Assembly: GCF_001423695.1 (NCBI RefSeq) | Contig: NZ_LMOZ01000002.1 | Location: 790,298-854,297, forward strand | Reading direction: 5' to 3' | DNA: 64,000 nucleotides | Origin: Leifsonia sp. Leaf336 | Lineage (GTDB): Bacteria > Actinomycetota > Actinomycetes > Actinomycetales > Microbacteriaceae | In this document: positions 7,759 through 14,632 of the stretch, piece by piece | How positions within the stretch are numbered: position 1 is the stretch's first letter | How the letters are laid out: each line of letters begins with the position of its first letter | Notes under the pieces: model-generated | Databases searched by the model: none | Told to the model about the DNA's origin: nothing | The model's input: only the letters and a program-made list of their open reading frames with translations | Program-made: the position numbers and the translations under genes

Positions 7759-9380
7759 CCTTGCTGGACATCTCGGGGCTGACCCTCGACCTCCCGGCGC
7801 CCAAGCACAGCACCGGCCGTCGACTGCTGCACGGCATCGACCTCGCGGTGGCCGACGGCGAGACCGTCGGGCTGGTGGGCGAGTCCGGATCGGGCAAGTC
7901 GCTGACCGCACGCACGGTGCTCGGCCTGCTGCCCGACCGGGCCGCGACCTCCGGCTCGGTGCTGCTCGACGGCACGGACGTGCTCACCGCGAGCCGCGCG
8001 GAGCTGAAGCGGCTGCGGCTCTCGACGGCCGCGATGATCTTCCAGGACCCGCGCGCGGGCATCAACCCGATGCGCACGATCGGCGATCACCTCACCGAAG
8101 CGTTGCGTCTCGGCGAGCGGCGACCGGCCGCGGAGGCCCGGGCACGCGCTGTCGAGCTGCTGGCGGCTGTGCACCTTCCGCACCCCGAGGAGCACCTGCG
8201 GCAGTACCCGCACGAGTTCTCGGGCGGGATGCTCCAGCGCGTGATGATCGCCGGCGCCCTCGCCGGGTCGCCGAAGCTGCTGGTGTGCGACGAGCCGACG
8301 ACCGCGCTCGACGTCACGACGCAGGCGCAGATCCTCGATGTGCTGGCCGAACAGCGGCAGGAGCGCGCGATGGGGATGCTCTTCATCACCCACGATCTGA
8401 CGCTGGCCGCTGCGTTCTGCGACCGCGTCTACGTGATGCGGGAGGGGAAGGTCATCGAAAAGGGCACGGCCTCCCGCGTACTGCGGCAGCCGGAGAACCC
8501 GTACACGCAGCGGCTGGTGGCGGCGACGCCGACCATCGAGGTCACCGGCGACGAGCCGCGATCGCACGTCGTCGACGGCGTCGTGCGGCCTCCCGTGCTC
8601 GACGTGCACGACCTCGCGAAGACCTACCAGCTCCGCGGCCGCGGACCGCTGCGGGCCGTCGCCGGCGCGACCATCGCGATCCCGGCGGGGGAGGCGCTCG
8701 GCGTCGTCGGGGAGTCGGGATCGGGCAAGTCGACCCTCGCCCGCATGATCGTCGGCCTCGAGCAGCCGGACTCCGGCACGGTGTCGATCGACGGCCAAGC
8801 GCAGACCGGGAAGCCGCGCACGCGCGCCGACCGCCTCCGGCACGCGCGCCGCATCCAGATGGTGTTCCAGGACCCGTACCTCTCGCTCGACCCGCGCATG
8901 AGCGTGGGCCGCGCGGTGGAGGACGCGCTGCGCCTCCACCACCCCGGCCTCGGCGCGGCCGACGCCCGCTCGCAGGTGCTCACCCTGCTCGGCCAGGTCG
9001 GGCTTGTGGAGGCGCACGCGCAGGCGCTTCCGCGCACGCTCTCCGGAGGTCAGCGGCAGCGCGTCGCGATCGCCCGGGCGCTCGCGATCGAGCCCGCCGT
9101 GCTCGTCATGGACGAGGCGACGAGCGCGCTCGACGTGTCGGTGCAGGCGCAGGTGCTGGAGGTCGTATCCGACATCCGGCGCGATCGCGGCCTGACCGTG
9201 CTGTTCATCAGCCACAACCTCGGCGTCGTGCGCACGGTCTGCGAGCGGACCGTCGTCATGCGCTCCGGCGAGATCGTCGAGAGCGGCCGCACGGTCGACC
9301 TGCTCTCGAACCCGCAGCACGCGTACACGCGGCTGCTGCTCGACTCGGTGCCGCGCGCGGAGCCCGACCGGGTCGCCTGA
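7755..9380 (+). CDS. Fused dual ABC ATPase of the importer (DppD-DppF type)
   Basis: A 541-aa protein with two complete nucleotide-binding domains in one chain, where many systems use two genes. Each half has a Walker A GESGSGKS, a signature (FSGGMLQR in the first, LSGGQRQR in the second) and a Walker B (LLVCDEPTTALD and VLVMDEATSALD). The first half has the oligopeptide-type PENPYTQRL tail. It powers import through the two permeases encoded just upstream, with which it overlaps by ATGA. All key residues are present, so it should be active. Confidence 0.93.
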   Translation: MTLLDISGLTLDLPAPKHSTGRRLLHGIDLAVADGETVGLVGESGSGKSLTARTVLGLLPDRAATSGSVLLDGTDVLTASRAELKRLRLSTAAMIFQDPRAGINPMRTIGDHLTEALRLGERRPAAEARARAVELLAAVHLPHPEEHLRQYPHEFSGGMLQRVMIAGALAGSPKLLVCDEPTTALDVTTQAQILDVLAEQRQERAMGMLFITHDLTLAAAFCDRVYVMREGKVIEKGTASRVLRQPENPYTQRLVAATPTIEVTGDEPRSHVVDGVVRPPVLDVHDLAKTYQLRGRGPLRAVAGATIAIPAGEALGVVGESGSGKSTLARMIVGLEQPDSGTVSIDGQAQTGKPRTRADRLRHARRIQMVFQDPYLSLDPRMSVGRAVEDALRLHHPGLGAADARSQVLTLLGQVGLVEAHAQALPRTLSGGQRQRVAIARALAIEPAVLVMDEATSALDVSVQAQVLEVVSDIRRDRGLTVLFISHNLGVVRTVCERTVVMRSGEIVESGRTVDLLSNPQHAYTRLLLDSVPRAEPDRVA

Positions 9381-9425
9381 GCGCAGGCGTCCGCACCTCC
9401 CTTCTTCTCTCGACCAAGGAGCCCC

Positions 9426-10847
9426 ATGCCCCACACGACCGTCTTCGAACGGCACGCCCCGTCGGCCGCCGCGATCGCGCACCTCCTGGACGTCAGCGAG
9501 CACGGCTCGTTCTGGATCGCCGATGCGCCGAGTGCCCGCCGCCCCGCCGTCGAGGAGCCGCTGCGCGCTGACCTCGCCGTGGTCGGCGGCGGCTACCTCG
9601 GCCTCTGGGCCGCCCTGCTGGCGAAGCAGCGGGATCCCGGCAGGCGGGTGGTGCTGCTGGAGGCCGAGCGGATCGGCTGGGCGGCCTCCGGACGCAACGG
9701 CGGCTTCTGCGAGGCGAGTCTCACGCACGGCGAGATCAACGGACGCGGGCGCTTTCCGAAGGAGTTCGACCGTCTCCAGCAGCTCGGGCGCGAGAACCTC
9801 GACGCGATCGAGCGCACGCTCGCCGAGCTCGGCATCGACGCCGATTTCGAACGCACGGGCGTGCTGAACGTCGCCGTCGAGCCGCATCAGGTCGCCTGGG
9901 CGCAGGAGGCCGCGGCCGACGGGGAGGGCGAGTTCCTCGACGAGGCCGCCGTGCGCGAGGAGGTCGACTCGCCGACCTATCTCGGCGGAGTGTGGAACCG
10001 CCGCGACGCCGCCCTCGTGCACCCGGCGAAGCTGGCGCGGGGGCTGGCCGAGGCGTGCGAAGCGCTGGGGGTGGAGGTCTACGAGGGCTCGCCCGTCGGC
10101 GACGTGCAGACCACGGGCTCCGGCCCGGTGCGGCTGCCCGTCAACGGCACAGTCGTCAGCGCCGATCGGGTGGTGCTGGCGACCAACGTCTTCCCGTCGC
10201 TGCTGAAGCGCAACCGGCTGATGACGGTGCCGGTGTACGACTACGTGCTGATGACCGAGCCGCTGACGGCCTCCCAGCTCGCCGACATCGGCTGGACGAA
10301 TCGGCAGGGACTCGCCGACATGGGCAACCAGTTCCACTACTACCGGCTCTCGCACGACAACCGACTGCTGTTCGGCGGCTACGACGCGATCTACCACTAC
10401 GGCCGTCGCGTCGAACCGGCCTACGAGGAGCGCCGGGCGACGTTCGAGCGGCTCGCGGGGCACCTGCTCACGACCTTCCCGCAGCTGGAGGGCATCCGCG
10501 CCACGCACCGCTGGGCCGGCGCGATCGACACCTGCAGCCGGTTCTGCGCGTTCTACGGCACGGCGCGCAAGGGCCGCGTTGCCTACGCGAGCGGGTTCAC
10601 CGGCCTCGGCGTCGGCAGCACGCGGTTCGCCGCGCAGGTGCTGCTCGACCTCCTGGGCGGCACGCCGACGGAGCTGACCGAACTGAAGATGGTGCGCAGC
10701 CGGCCGACGCCGTTCCCGCCGGAGCCGCTGGCGAGCACCGGCATCAACCTGAGCAGGTGGGCGCTGAACCGCGCCGACCACAACGAAGGACGCAGGAACG
10801 CCCTCCAGAAGACCCTCGATGCCGTCGGCCTCGGCTTCGACTCGTAG
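9426..10847 (+). CDS. FAD-dependent amine oxidoreductase (DAO fold, PuuB-like)
   Basis: A 473-aa flavoprotein. The FAD-binding loop VVGGGYLGL is at residues 52-60, followed by the acidic strand end LLEAE and by ASGRNGGF, a pattern seen in gamma-glutamylputrescine oxidases and related DAO-fold enzymes. It would oxidise an amine to an aldehyde with release of ammonia or amine. AAGGAG precedes the ATG. It closes the importer operon. Its last codons (LDAVGLGFDS) are repeated 3.6 kb downstream, where the toxin island ends, so the gene's 3' end marks an insertion point. The aldehyde dehydrogenase beyond the island is its likely partner. Confidence 0.85.
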   Translation: MPHTTVFERHAPSAAAIAHLLDVSEHGSFWIADAPSARRPAVEEPLRADLAVVGGGYLGLWAALLAKQRDPGRRVVLLEAERIGWAASGRNGGFCEASLTHGEINGRGRFPKEFDRLQQLGRENLDAIERTLAELGIDADFERTGVLNVAVEPHQVAWAQEAAADGEGEFLDEAAVREEVDSPTYLGGVWNRRDAALVHPAKLARGLAEACEALGVEVYEGSPVGDVQTTGSGPVRLPVNGTVVSADRVVLATNVFPSLLKRNRLMTVPVYDYVLMTEPLTASQLADIGWTNRQGLADMGNQFHYYRLSHDNRLLFGGYDAIYHYGRRVEPAYEERRATFERLAGHLLTTFPQLEGIRATHRWAGAIDTCSRFCAFYGTARKGRVAYASGFTGLGVGSTRFAAQVLLDLLGGTPTELTELKMVRSRPTPFPPEPLASTGINLSRWALNRADHNEGRRNALQKTLDAVGLGFDS

Positions 10848-10850
10848 CGC
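10815..10850. repeat. Left 36-bp direct repeat (oxidase 3' end)
   Basis: This copy covers the last codons and stop of the flavin oxidase gene. It matches 14489-14524 at 35 of 36 bases; the single difference is a synonymous Leu codon change (CTC to CTG). The two copies bound the toxin island and look like attachment-site or recombination scars. Confidence 0.85.
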
Positions 10851-10868
10851 TTCAAATGGCGGGGTCGT

Positions 10869-11246
10869 CTACAGGCGCACCGCTCCATCGATTGCGCTCA
10901 CCAAGTCCCACAGCGTTCCATCGCTGTCCAGAATCCAAAGAGGCGCGCGGAGAGATTCGGCGAGTCGCCGCATCCACTCGATGAATACATGCTCCCAACG
11001 GCACTCGACGAGACAACAGCTCAGTTGCGGCAGAGGCACCGGAGGACGCCTGCCTTGGTACTCGTTCGGCGGTTCTACTACATCAGGGTCGTCTGCGCCC
11101 TGATGCGAAAAGACGGTGGTCCCGAGGCCTTGGGCGTCGATGTATTGAGCGACATCGTTCCCGCGGCTGCCGCCCGCCTCAAGAAGCAACTCAGCAAACG
11201 CCTCAAATACCCTCGGGTCTGACGAGAAGACGTACGCCCCCTTCAT
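10869..11246 (-). CDS. Hypothetical protein, candidate immunity protein (125 aa)
   Basis: The start is ATG 11246, with GGAGG six bases before it. A soluble protein (MKGAYVFSSDPRVFEAFAEL at the start, WILDSDGTLWDLVSAIDGAV near the end) without signal peptide or membrane spans. It is the last gene of the minus-strand toxin array. Its start codon overlaps the TGA that ends an upstream gene fragment, the arrangement expected of an immunity gene behind a toxin C-terminus. I do not recognise a named family; the role is inferred from position only. Confidence 0.6.
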   Translation of the reverse strand: MKGAYVFSSDPRVFEAFAELLLEAGGSRGNDVAQYIDAQGLGTTVFSHQGADDPDVVEPPNEYQGRRPPVPLPQLSCCLVECRWEHVFIEWMRRLAESLRAPLWILDSDGTLWDLVSAIDGAVRL

Positions 11247-11492
11247 CGCGCCTCCTTCACAATCGCGACAAGCTCGTCGTCTGTTCGAGTGATCGCGAAT
11301 CCCTTGCCCTGCCACAGCCTCCCAAGCACCCGTCGGCATGTCGGGGCCCGGGCACAGCCGTCTTGCCCGTTGCTTCGGAGGTCAGCTGTAGCTGGCGACT
11401 TGCCGAGGGCGGGCTGGGTCAGCAGGCTGCCGCCCGGACGCCCTTCATTGGCTTTGGCTCCCGGTATCAGCGCGCTGGTAGGCGACAGCGAT
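11243..11492 (-). pseudogene. Gene fragment, possible orphan toxin tip or immunity remnant
   Basis: The minus-strand frame is open across the whole gap between its neighbours and ends GRLWQGKGFAITRTDDELVA then IVKEAR and a TGA that overlaps the next gene's ATG (ATGA). The last 25 residues look like a real folded protein end, while upstream (ALIPGAKANEGRPGGSLLTQ) looks like a linker. There is no start codon with a ribosome binding site. Toxin arrays often carry such displaced 3' cassettes that can be swapped into the main toxin gene. It could also be the decayed end of another immunity gene. Confidence 0.45.
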
Positions 11493-12188
11493 TCATTGCT
11501 CCAAGGTGAGGACGACTTTCCTGCGGGCCGACGGGTTGAAGCACGTCACGATCCACTCGGCTGGAAGCTCTGCGCGCACTCGCTTCGCGAGTGCAAAGCC
11601 GTCTTCGAGGAAATTGGCTGGTGCAGTGCTGTTGGCCGGGTCATCGGCGTTGAATAGGGCATCGCCGGAGTCGCTCCAAGCGCGAAGGTCTCGCACTAAC
11701 TCGCGGCTCAGGCCAAGCTCATGTCCGTCGATACTGTCGATCCCGTATCTACCATCGAGCCAGATGGGATATTGCGTCCATTCATAGTGAACATCAACCC
11801 GCGGAGGCTCATCGGGTTCAATAACGGGAAGGGCAATCTTGAAGTCAATTCCGTGGGCCTCAGCATGAGCCTCAAGATACTTGTCCGGCAACCTAAGCCT
11901 GCAATACTTATCCACCAGTTCCAGGCTCTCGAGAATTGATTGCGGGTCGGCGTTCTTGGAGATATCACGACCAGGGAAAGAACGGATGGACACACCTGGC
12001 TCGACTGGGAGGATCAGGCCGAAGGATCCATACCGCGTTTCCAGCCCGCAATCGAAACCGAACGCTTCGTACATGGTGAAGACAATTCCGCCGGATACGC
12101 TGTCACCCGAGTGCACGCGGCCGCGCGTGCCAATGCAATCACGGATGAATCCAGCAACATGCTCCGTGTTGAATTGCGTTCTGGTCAC
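11493..12188 (-). CDS. Hypothetical protein, candidate immunity protein (231 aa)
   Basis: The start is placed at GTG 12188 (MTRTQFNTEHVAGFIRDCIG), five bases after the stop of the upstream gene. The open frame continues further up, but only as an overlap with that gene. The C-terminal 80 residues (DGRYGIDSIDGHELGLSREL then VRDLRAWSD, ending AELPAEWIVTCFNPSARRKV) look like a small alpha/beta domain of a type I associate with actinobacterial toxin loci. No signal peptide or spans. Base composition is poorer in GC than the chromosome around it, a sign of transfer. The function as immunity factor is inference from position. Confidence 0.6.
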   Translation of the reverse strand: MTRTQFNTEHVAGFIRDCIGTRGRVHSGDSVSGGIVFTMYEAFGFDCGLETRYGSFGLILPVEPGVSIRSFPGRDISKNADPQSILESLELVDKYCRLRLPDKYLEAHAEAHGIDFKIALPVIEPDEPPRVDVHYEWTQYPIWLDGRYGIDSIDGHELGLSRELVRDLRAWSDSGDALFNADDPANSTAPANFLEDGFALAKRVRAELPAEWIVTCFNPSARRKVVLTLEQ

Positions 12189-12193
12189 CAGTG

Positions 12194-12601
12194 CTATTCG
12201 GATGCGTGTGCCAACACCACTTCCGGAGGCACAGGGGACGAGATCTGCATCCGGCCCCAGTCTCCTTCGAGGAAGTAGGTGGATCCTTCGGCAGTCATGC
12301 TGTCGATGTTGCCGAAATCGATGCTTCCGTCGACTGGGTCGGTGGACGGTGGAACCCCCTGACCCGACCACGTCAGGCTCTTTACGGACGAGAACACGAC
12401 CTCACCGCGCTTGTAGTGGTAACGCTCGCCATCAGCTGGCGCGGAGTACATTTCGTGCGGAGGGAGCAGAACAACCTCCATGTCAAACACGACGCGCCCA
12501 GGCGTGACCGTGATACTCAGGACGAAACTATCCTCCAAGTAAACCTGAGCGAGCGTTTCGTCTATTTCGTGGTAGTCCATTTCCCGTTCCGTTCTAGTCA
12601 T
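12194..12601 (-). CDS. Probable cognate immunity protein of the LXG toxin (135 aa)
   Basis: Its ATG at 12601 overlaps the end of the toxin gene by eight bases (ATGACTAG), the classic tight coupling of toxin and immunity genes. A later ATG at 12580 is also possible. The protein is soluble, acidic and beta-rich (VYLEDSFVLSITVTPGRVVF, then GSIDFGNIDSM and YFLEGDWGRMQI). It would bind and neutralise the C-terminal domain of the toxin in the cytoplasm. I recognise the general look of actinobacterial immunity-type proteins but cannot name the family. Confidence 0.7.
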   Translation of the reverse strand: MTRTEREMDYHEIDETLAQVYLEDSFVLSITVTPGRVVFDMEVVLLPPHEMYSAPADGERYHYKRGEVVFSSVKSLTWSGQGVPPSTDPVDGSIDFGNIDSMTAEGSTYFLEGDWGRMQISSPVPPEVVLAHASE

Positions 12602-14333
12602 CAATGTCGATCTCGCGGTGGTTGCCCACCGGATCTTTCCGCTTCACCGGATCACCCGTTGCGGGGTCGAACCGCTCGCCATTCGCGTCCTTGTATTCGA
12701 CGTGAGGAAAGCCGCTTCCTTCCGCCCGCTCGCTCCCAGACTTGATAGTGATTCGAGGTATCCCGTTTTCATCCAAGTATTTCGCCGGACCGTTTGGGTT
12801 CTGCGTTAACGACCACCCTTGTTCGAGGGCAAAGCGTCGGAGCTCGCTCGATTTTGGAATCCGTCCACCTGAAAAGAGATCCTTTAAGGTTTCAGGAACA
12901 CCGCTGACCGCTTCGCTGACGACTCGGCCCTCGGCGATCGTCAGGTCGTCGCCGGAGTGATGCCCTCCAACCCCTTTGCCCGGATAGGTGGTGGTGGGTG
13001 GTTTGCCGATGGGCCGGCGGTTCGTTGTCGTGAAGAGACTGCCCGCTCGCAGGCCCTTGACGGTCGCGGCTCCCGGGATGAGCACGCTGGCGACTTGGCC
13101 CGTGACGAATGCGTCGCCGGACAGGATCAGGCCGGCGGTGGTGGAGAGTTGGGCCCAGGCCTGCTCAATACCGCTCAGCGGGTCGGCCGCGAACGCGTTG
13201 ATGCCGAGGCCGATCTGGTGCACGTTCAGTTGTGCGGCGCTGCTGAATGCCTCGATCACACCCGACCCGACGCCGGCGAGGAACTCTGCTCCCCAACTGC
13301 CGGATTGGGCCCCGGGCCGGGCCACGTTGGCGTCGTACCATCGGCCGACGCCGTCCATGAACGTACCGGCAAGGTTGAGGTCGTTACCGGTGGTCAGGAC
13401 CGAGACATGGTTGATCGCGCTGTTGAACCCGCCGACCAGGAGGCTTGCGCCCAGCACCGTCAGTGTGAACGAGGCTCCGCCGGTAAAGGGGGTCAAGCCC
13501 AACCCGATGGCCGTGACCACCGCGCCGGTGAGGATCTGCAACCCGTCCCACAACAGACCCCAGCCCGCATCCTCCTTGCGGGCTGCATCGACATCCTCCA
13601 CGTACTGAGAGAGCATCCGCTCCCAGCCCGCAACGGCGACGTGCTGATTCGACTGGCAGTAGTCAGTCATTCCGGAGGTCAGCTCGCCCAGCCGCTCGAG
13701 GGTGAGGTTGAAACTCCCCGAAGTGTACGAGCGACCTCGCCCAACGGTCAGGGACCCTATATTCGTGAGGACGCCGCGCAGTTCACCGATCAGGTTCCTG
13801 ACCTGCCCGAACCCAGGGTCCCACGACTCATACGCCTCCCAGGCCTCCCACTGACCCTTCGCGATGGCGTGCATCTCTTGCACGTCCTTGGCCGTCTTCT
13901 CAACCGCGTCCGCACCCGCCGTGCCCAGTGACACCAGATGCGACGCATCCGCGACGATCCGCCGCAGCTCGATGCCGAAGCCGCGTAGCTGTGCCAATCC
14001 CTGATCCAGCTGGACCAGATGGGCATCGAATTCGTCGCGCACCAACCGGAAGTTCCCGTCACCATCGACCTGGGCGTAACCGTTCCAATACACCCCGACG
14101 GCGGTCTGGAACGTGGACACCCCGATCAGAAGCGACCGCAGGATCGGCACATGCACTTCACCGATGTACGCACGCATCGCGTCCGCACCGTGACCACTGA
14201 TGTTGTTTGAGGCCGCCAAGCTTTCCAAGCCCTGCAGCAACTCGCCGAGTGACTCGCTCCGAGCAGCAAGTCCCTCCCGCAATCCCGGCGACGATGCCTG
14301 CCATGCGTCAGCGGAAAACTCCACCACACTCAC
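12594..14333 (-). CDS. LXG-type polymorphic toxin, probable type VII secretion substrate (579 aa)
   Basis: Residues 1 to about 200 are helical and match the LXG pattern (GADAMRAYIGEVHVPILRSL, then FQTAVGVYWNGYAQVDGDGN), the export domain of type VII effectors. A middle region with two glycine-rich hydrophobic stretches (about residues 270-320) is followed by a linker and a small C-terminal domain (AKYLDENGIPRITIKSG, then GFPHVEYKDANGERFDPATG and KDPVGNHREIDIDD). That end looks like a compact nuclease-like toxin tip, but I cannot assign it. Starts at GTG 14333 with a GTGA overlap to a truncated upstream gene. No type VII secretion machinery is in the window. Confidence 0.78.
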   Translation of the reverse strand: MSVVEFSADAWQASSPGLREGLAARSESLGELLQGLESLAASNNISGHGADAMRAYIGEVHVPILRSLLIGVSTFQTAVGVYWNGYAQVDGDGNFRLVRDEFDAHLVQLDQGLAQLRGFGIELRRIVADASHLVSLGTAGADAVEKTAKDVQEMHAIAKGQWEAWEAYESWDPGFGQVRNLIGELRGVLTNIGSLTVGRGRSYTSGSFNLTLERLGELTSGMTDYCQSNQHVAVAGWERMLSQYVEDVDAARKEDAGWGLLWDGLQILTGAVVTAIGLGLTPFTGGASFTLTVLGASLLVGGFNSAINHVSVLTTGNDLNLAGTFMDGVGRWYDANVARPGAQSGSWGAEFLAGVGSGVIEAFSSAAQLNVHQIGLGINAFAADPLSGIEQAWAQLSTTAGLILSGDAFVTGQVASVLIPGAATVKGLRAGSLFTTTNRRPIGKPPTTTYPGKGVGGHHSGDDLTIAEGRVVSEAVSGVPETLKDLFSGGRIPKSSELRRFALEQGWSLTQNPNGPAKYLDENGIPRITIKSGSERAEGSGFPHVEYKDANGERFDPATGDPVKRKDPVGNHREIDIDD

Positions 14334-14488
14334 TGCGCGGCACCATCACGACCGGGCTCCGCGGCCCCATCGAACGTCGCCGCCACTACCACCGCATCTT
14401 CGAACACAGGCACCAAAGTACCAGATAGAAATACCGCATTCAGTTTCAAATATGCAAGCGATTCTCCCGATCCGGTATGCGCGCGCGT
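14330..14488 (-). pseudogene. Truncated C-terminal remnant of the gene upstream of the toxin
   Basis: A minus-strand frame reads ESLAYLKLNAVFLSGTLVPV then FEDAVVVAATFDGAAEPGRD and ends in a TGA overlapping the toxin's GTG (GTGA). That overlap is typical of a real upstream partner gene, as LXG toxins usually have small helper genes in front. The frame runs straight into the right 36-bp repeat, where the true 5' part is missing. So the island boundary cut this gene. Confidence 0.55.
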
Positions 14489-14524
14489 CTCGATGCCGTC
14501 GGCCTGGGCTTCGACTCGTAGCGC
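14489..14524. repeat. Right 36-bp direct repeat
   Basis: Second copy of the oxidase gene end (35 of 36 bases identical to 10815-10850). It still encodes LDAVGLGFDS plus stop, behind a chance ATG at 14476. It marks the right border of the toxin island. Confidence 0.85.
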
Positions 14525-14554
14525 GAGTCGCACGCTACCCGTAGGGTCTTTACC

Positions 14555-14578
14555 GAGGGCCTTTCCCGTAAGGCCCTC
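14555..14578 (+). terminator. Hairpin, probable original terminator of the oxidase operon
   Basis: A perfect 9-bp stem, GAGGGCCTT (14555-14563) and AAGGCCCTC (14570-14578), with a 6-base loop. It lies 30 bases after the duplicated oxidase stop codon, where the terminator of the operon would have been before the island entered. There is no long T-run. Confidence 0.6.
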
Positions 14579-14632
14579 TTCGCCACGATCACCCAGGGCC
14601 ACGACCCCGTCACTGTAGGAATAAGGAGCAAC

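Larger units (their letters stand above)
10851..14488. mobile_element. Toxin-immunity island inserted behind the oxidase gene
   Basis: All genes in this 3.6 kb segment lie on the minus strand, opposite to the operon on either side. Parts of it (about 11.5-12.6 kb) are clearly poorer in GC. It is bounded by the 36-bp direct repeats. It carries an LXG toxin gene, three candidate immunity-type genes, a gene fragment at 11243-11492 and a gene cut off at the right boundary (14330-14488). No integrase or transposase is present, so this is a remnant, or arrived by recombination between shared gene ends. It separates the amine oxidase from its probable aldehyde dehydrogenase partner. Confidence 0.75.

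Noticed and set aside
7647-10781. Minus-strand open frame of more than 1,000 codons opposite the ATPase and oxidase genes
   Set aside because: Antisense shadow of two clear genes. The composition (Arg, His, Gly, Val repeats) is not protein-like.
10869-14333. The island as a complete type VII secretion locus
   Set aside because: No EssC/EccC-type ATPase, membrane subunits or WXG100 genes are present. Only an effector and candidate immunity genes are found.
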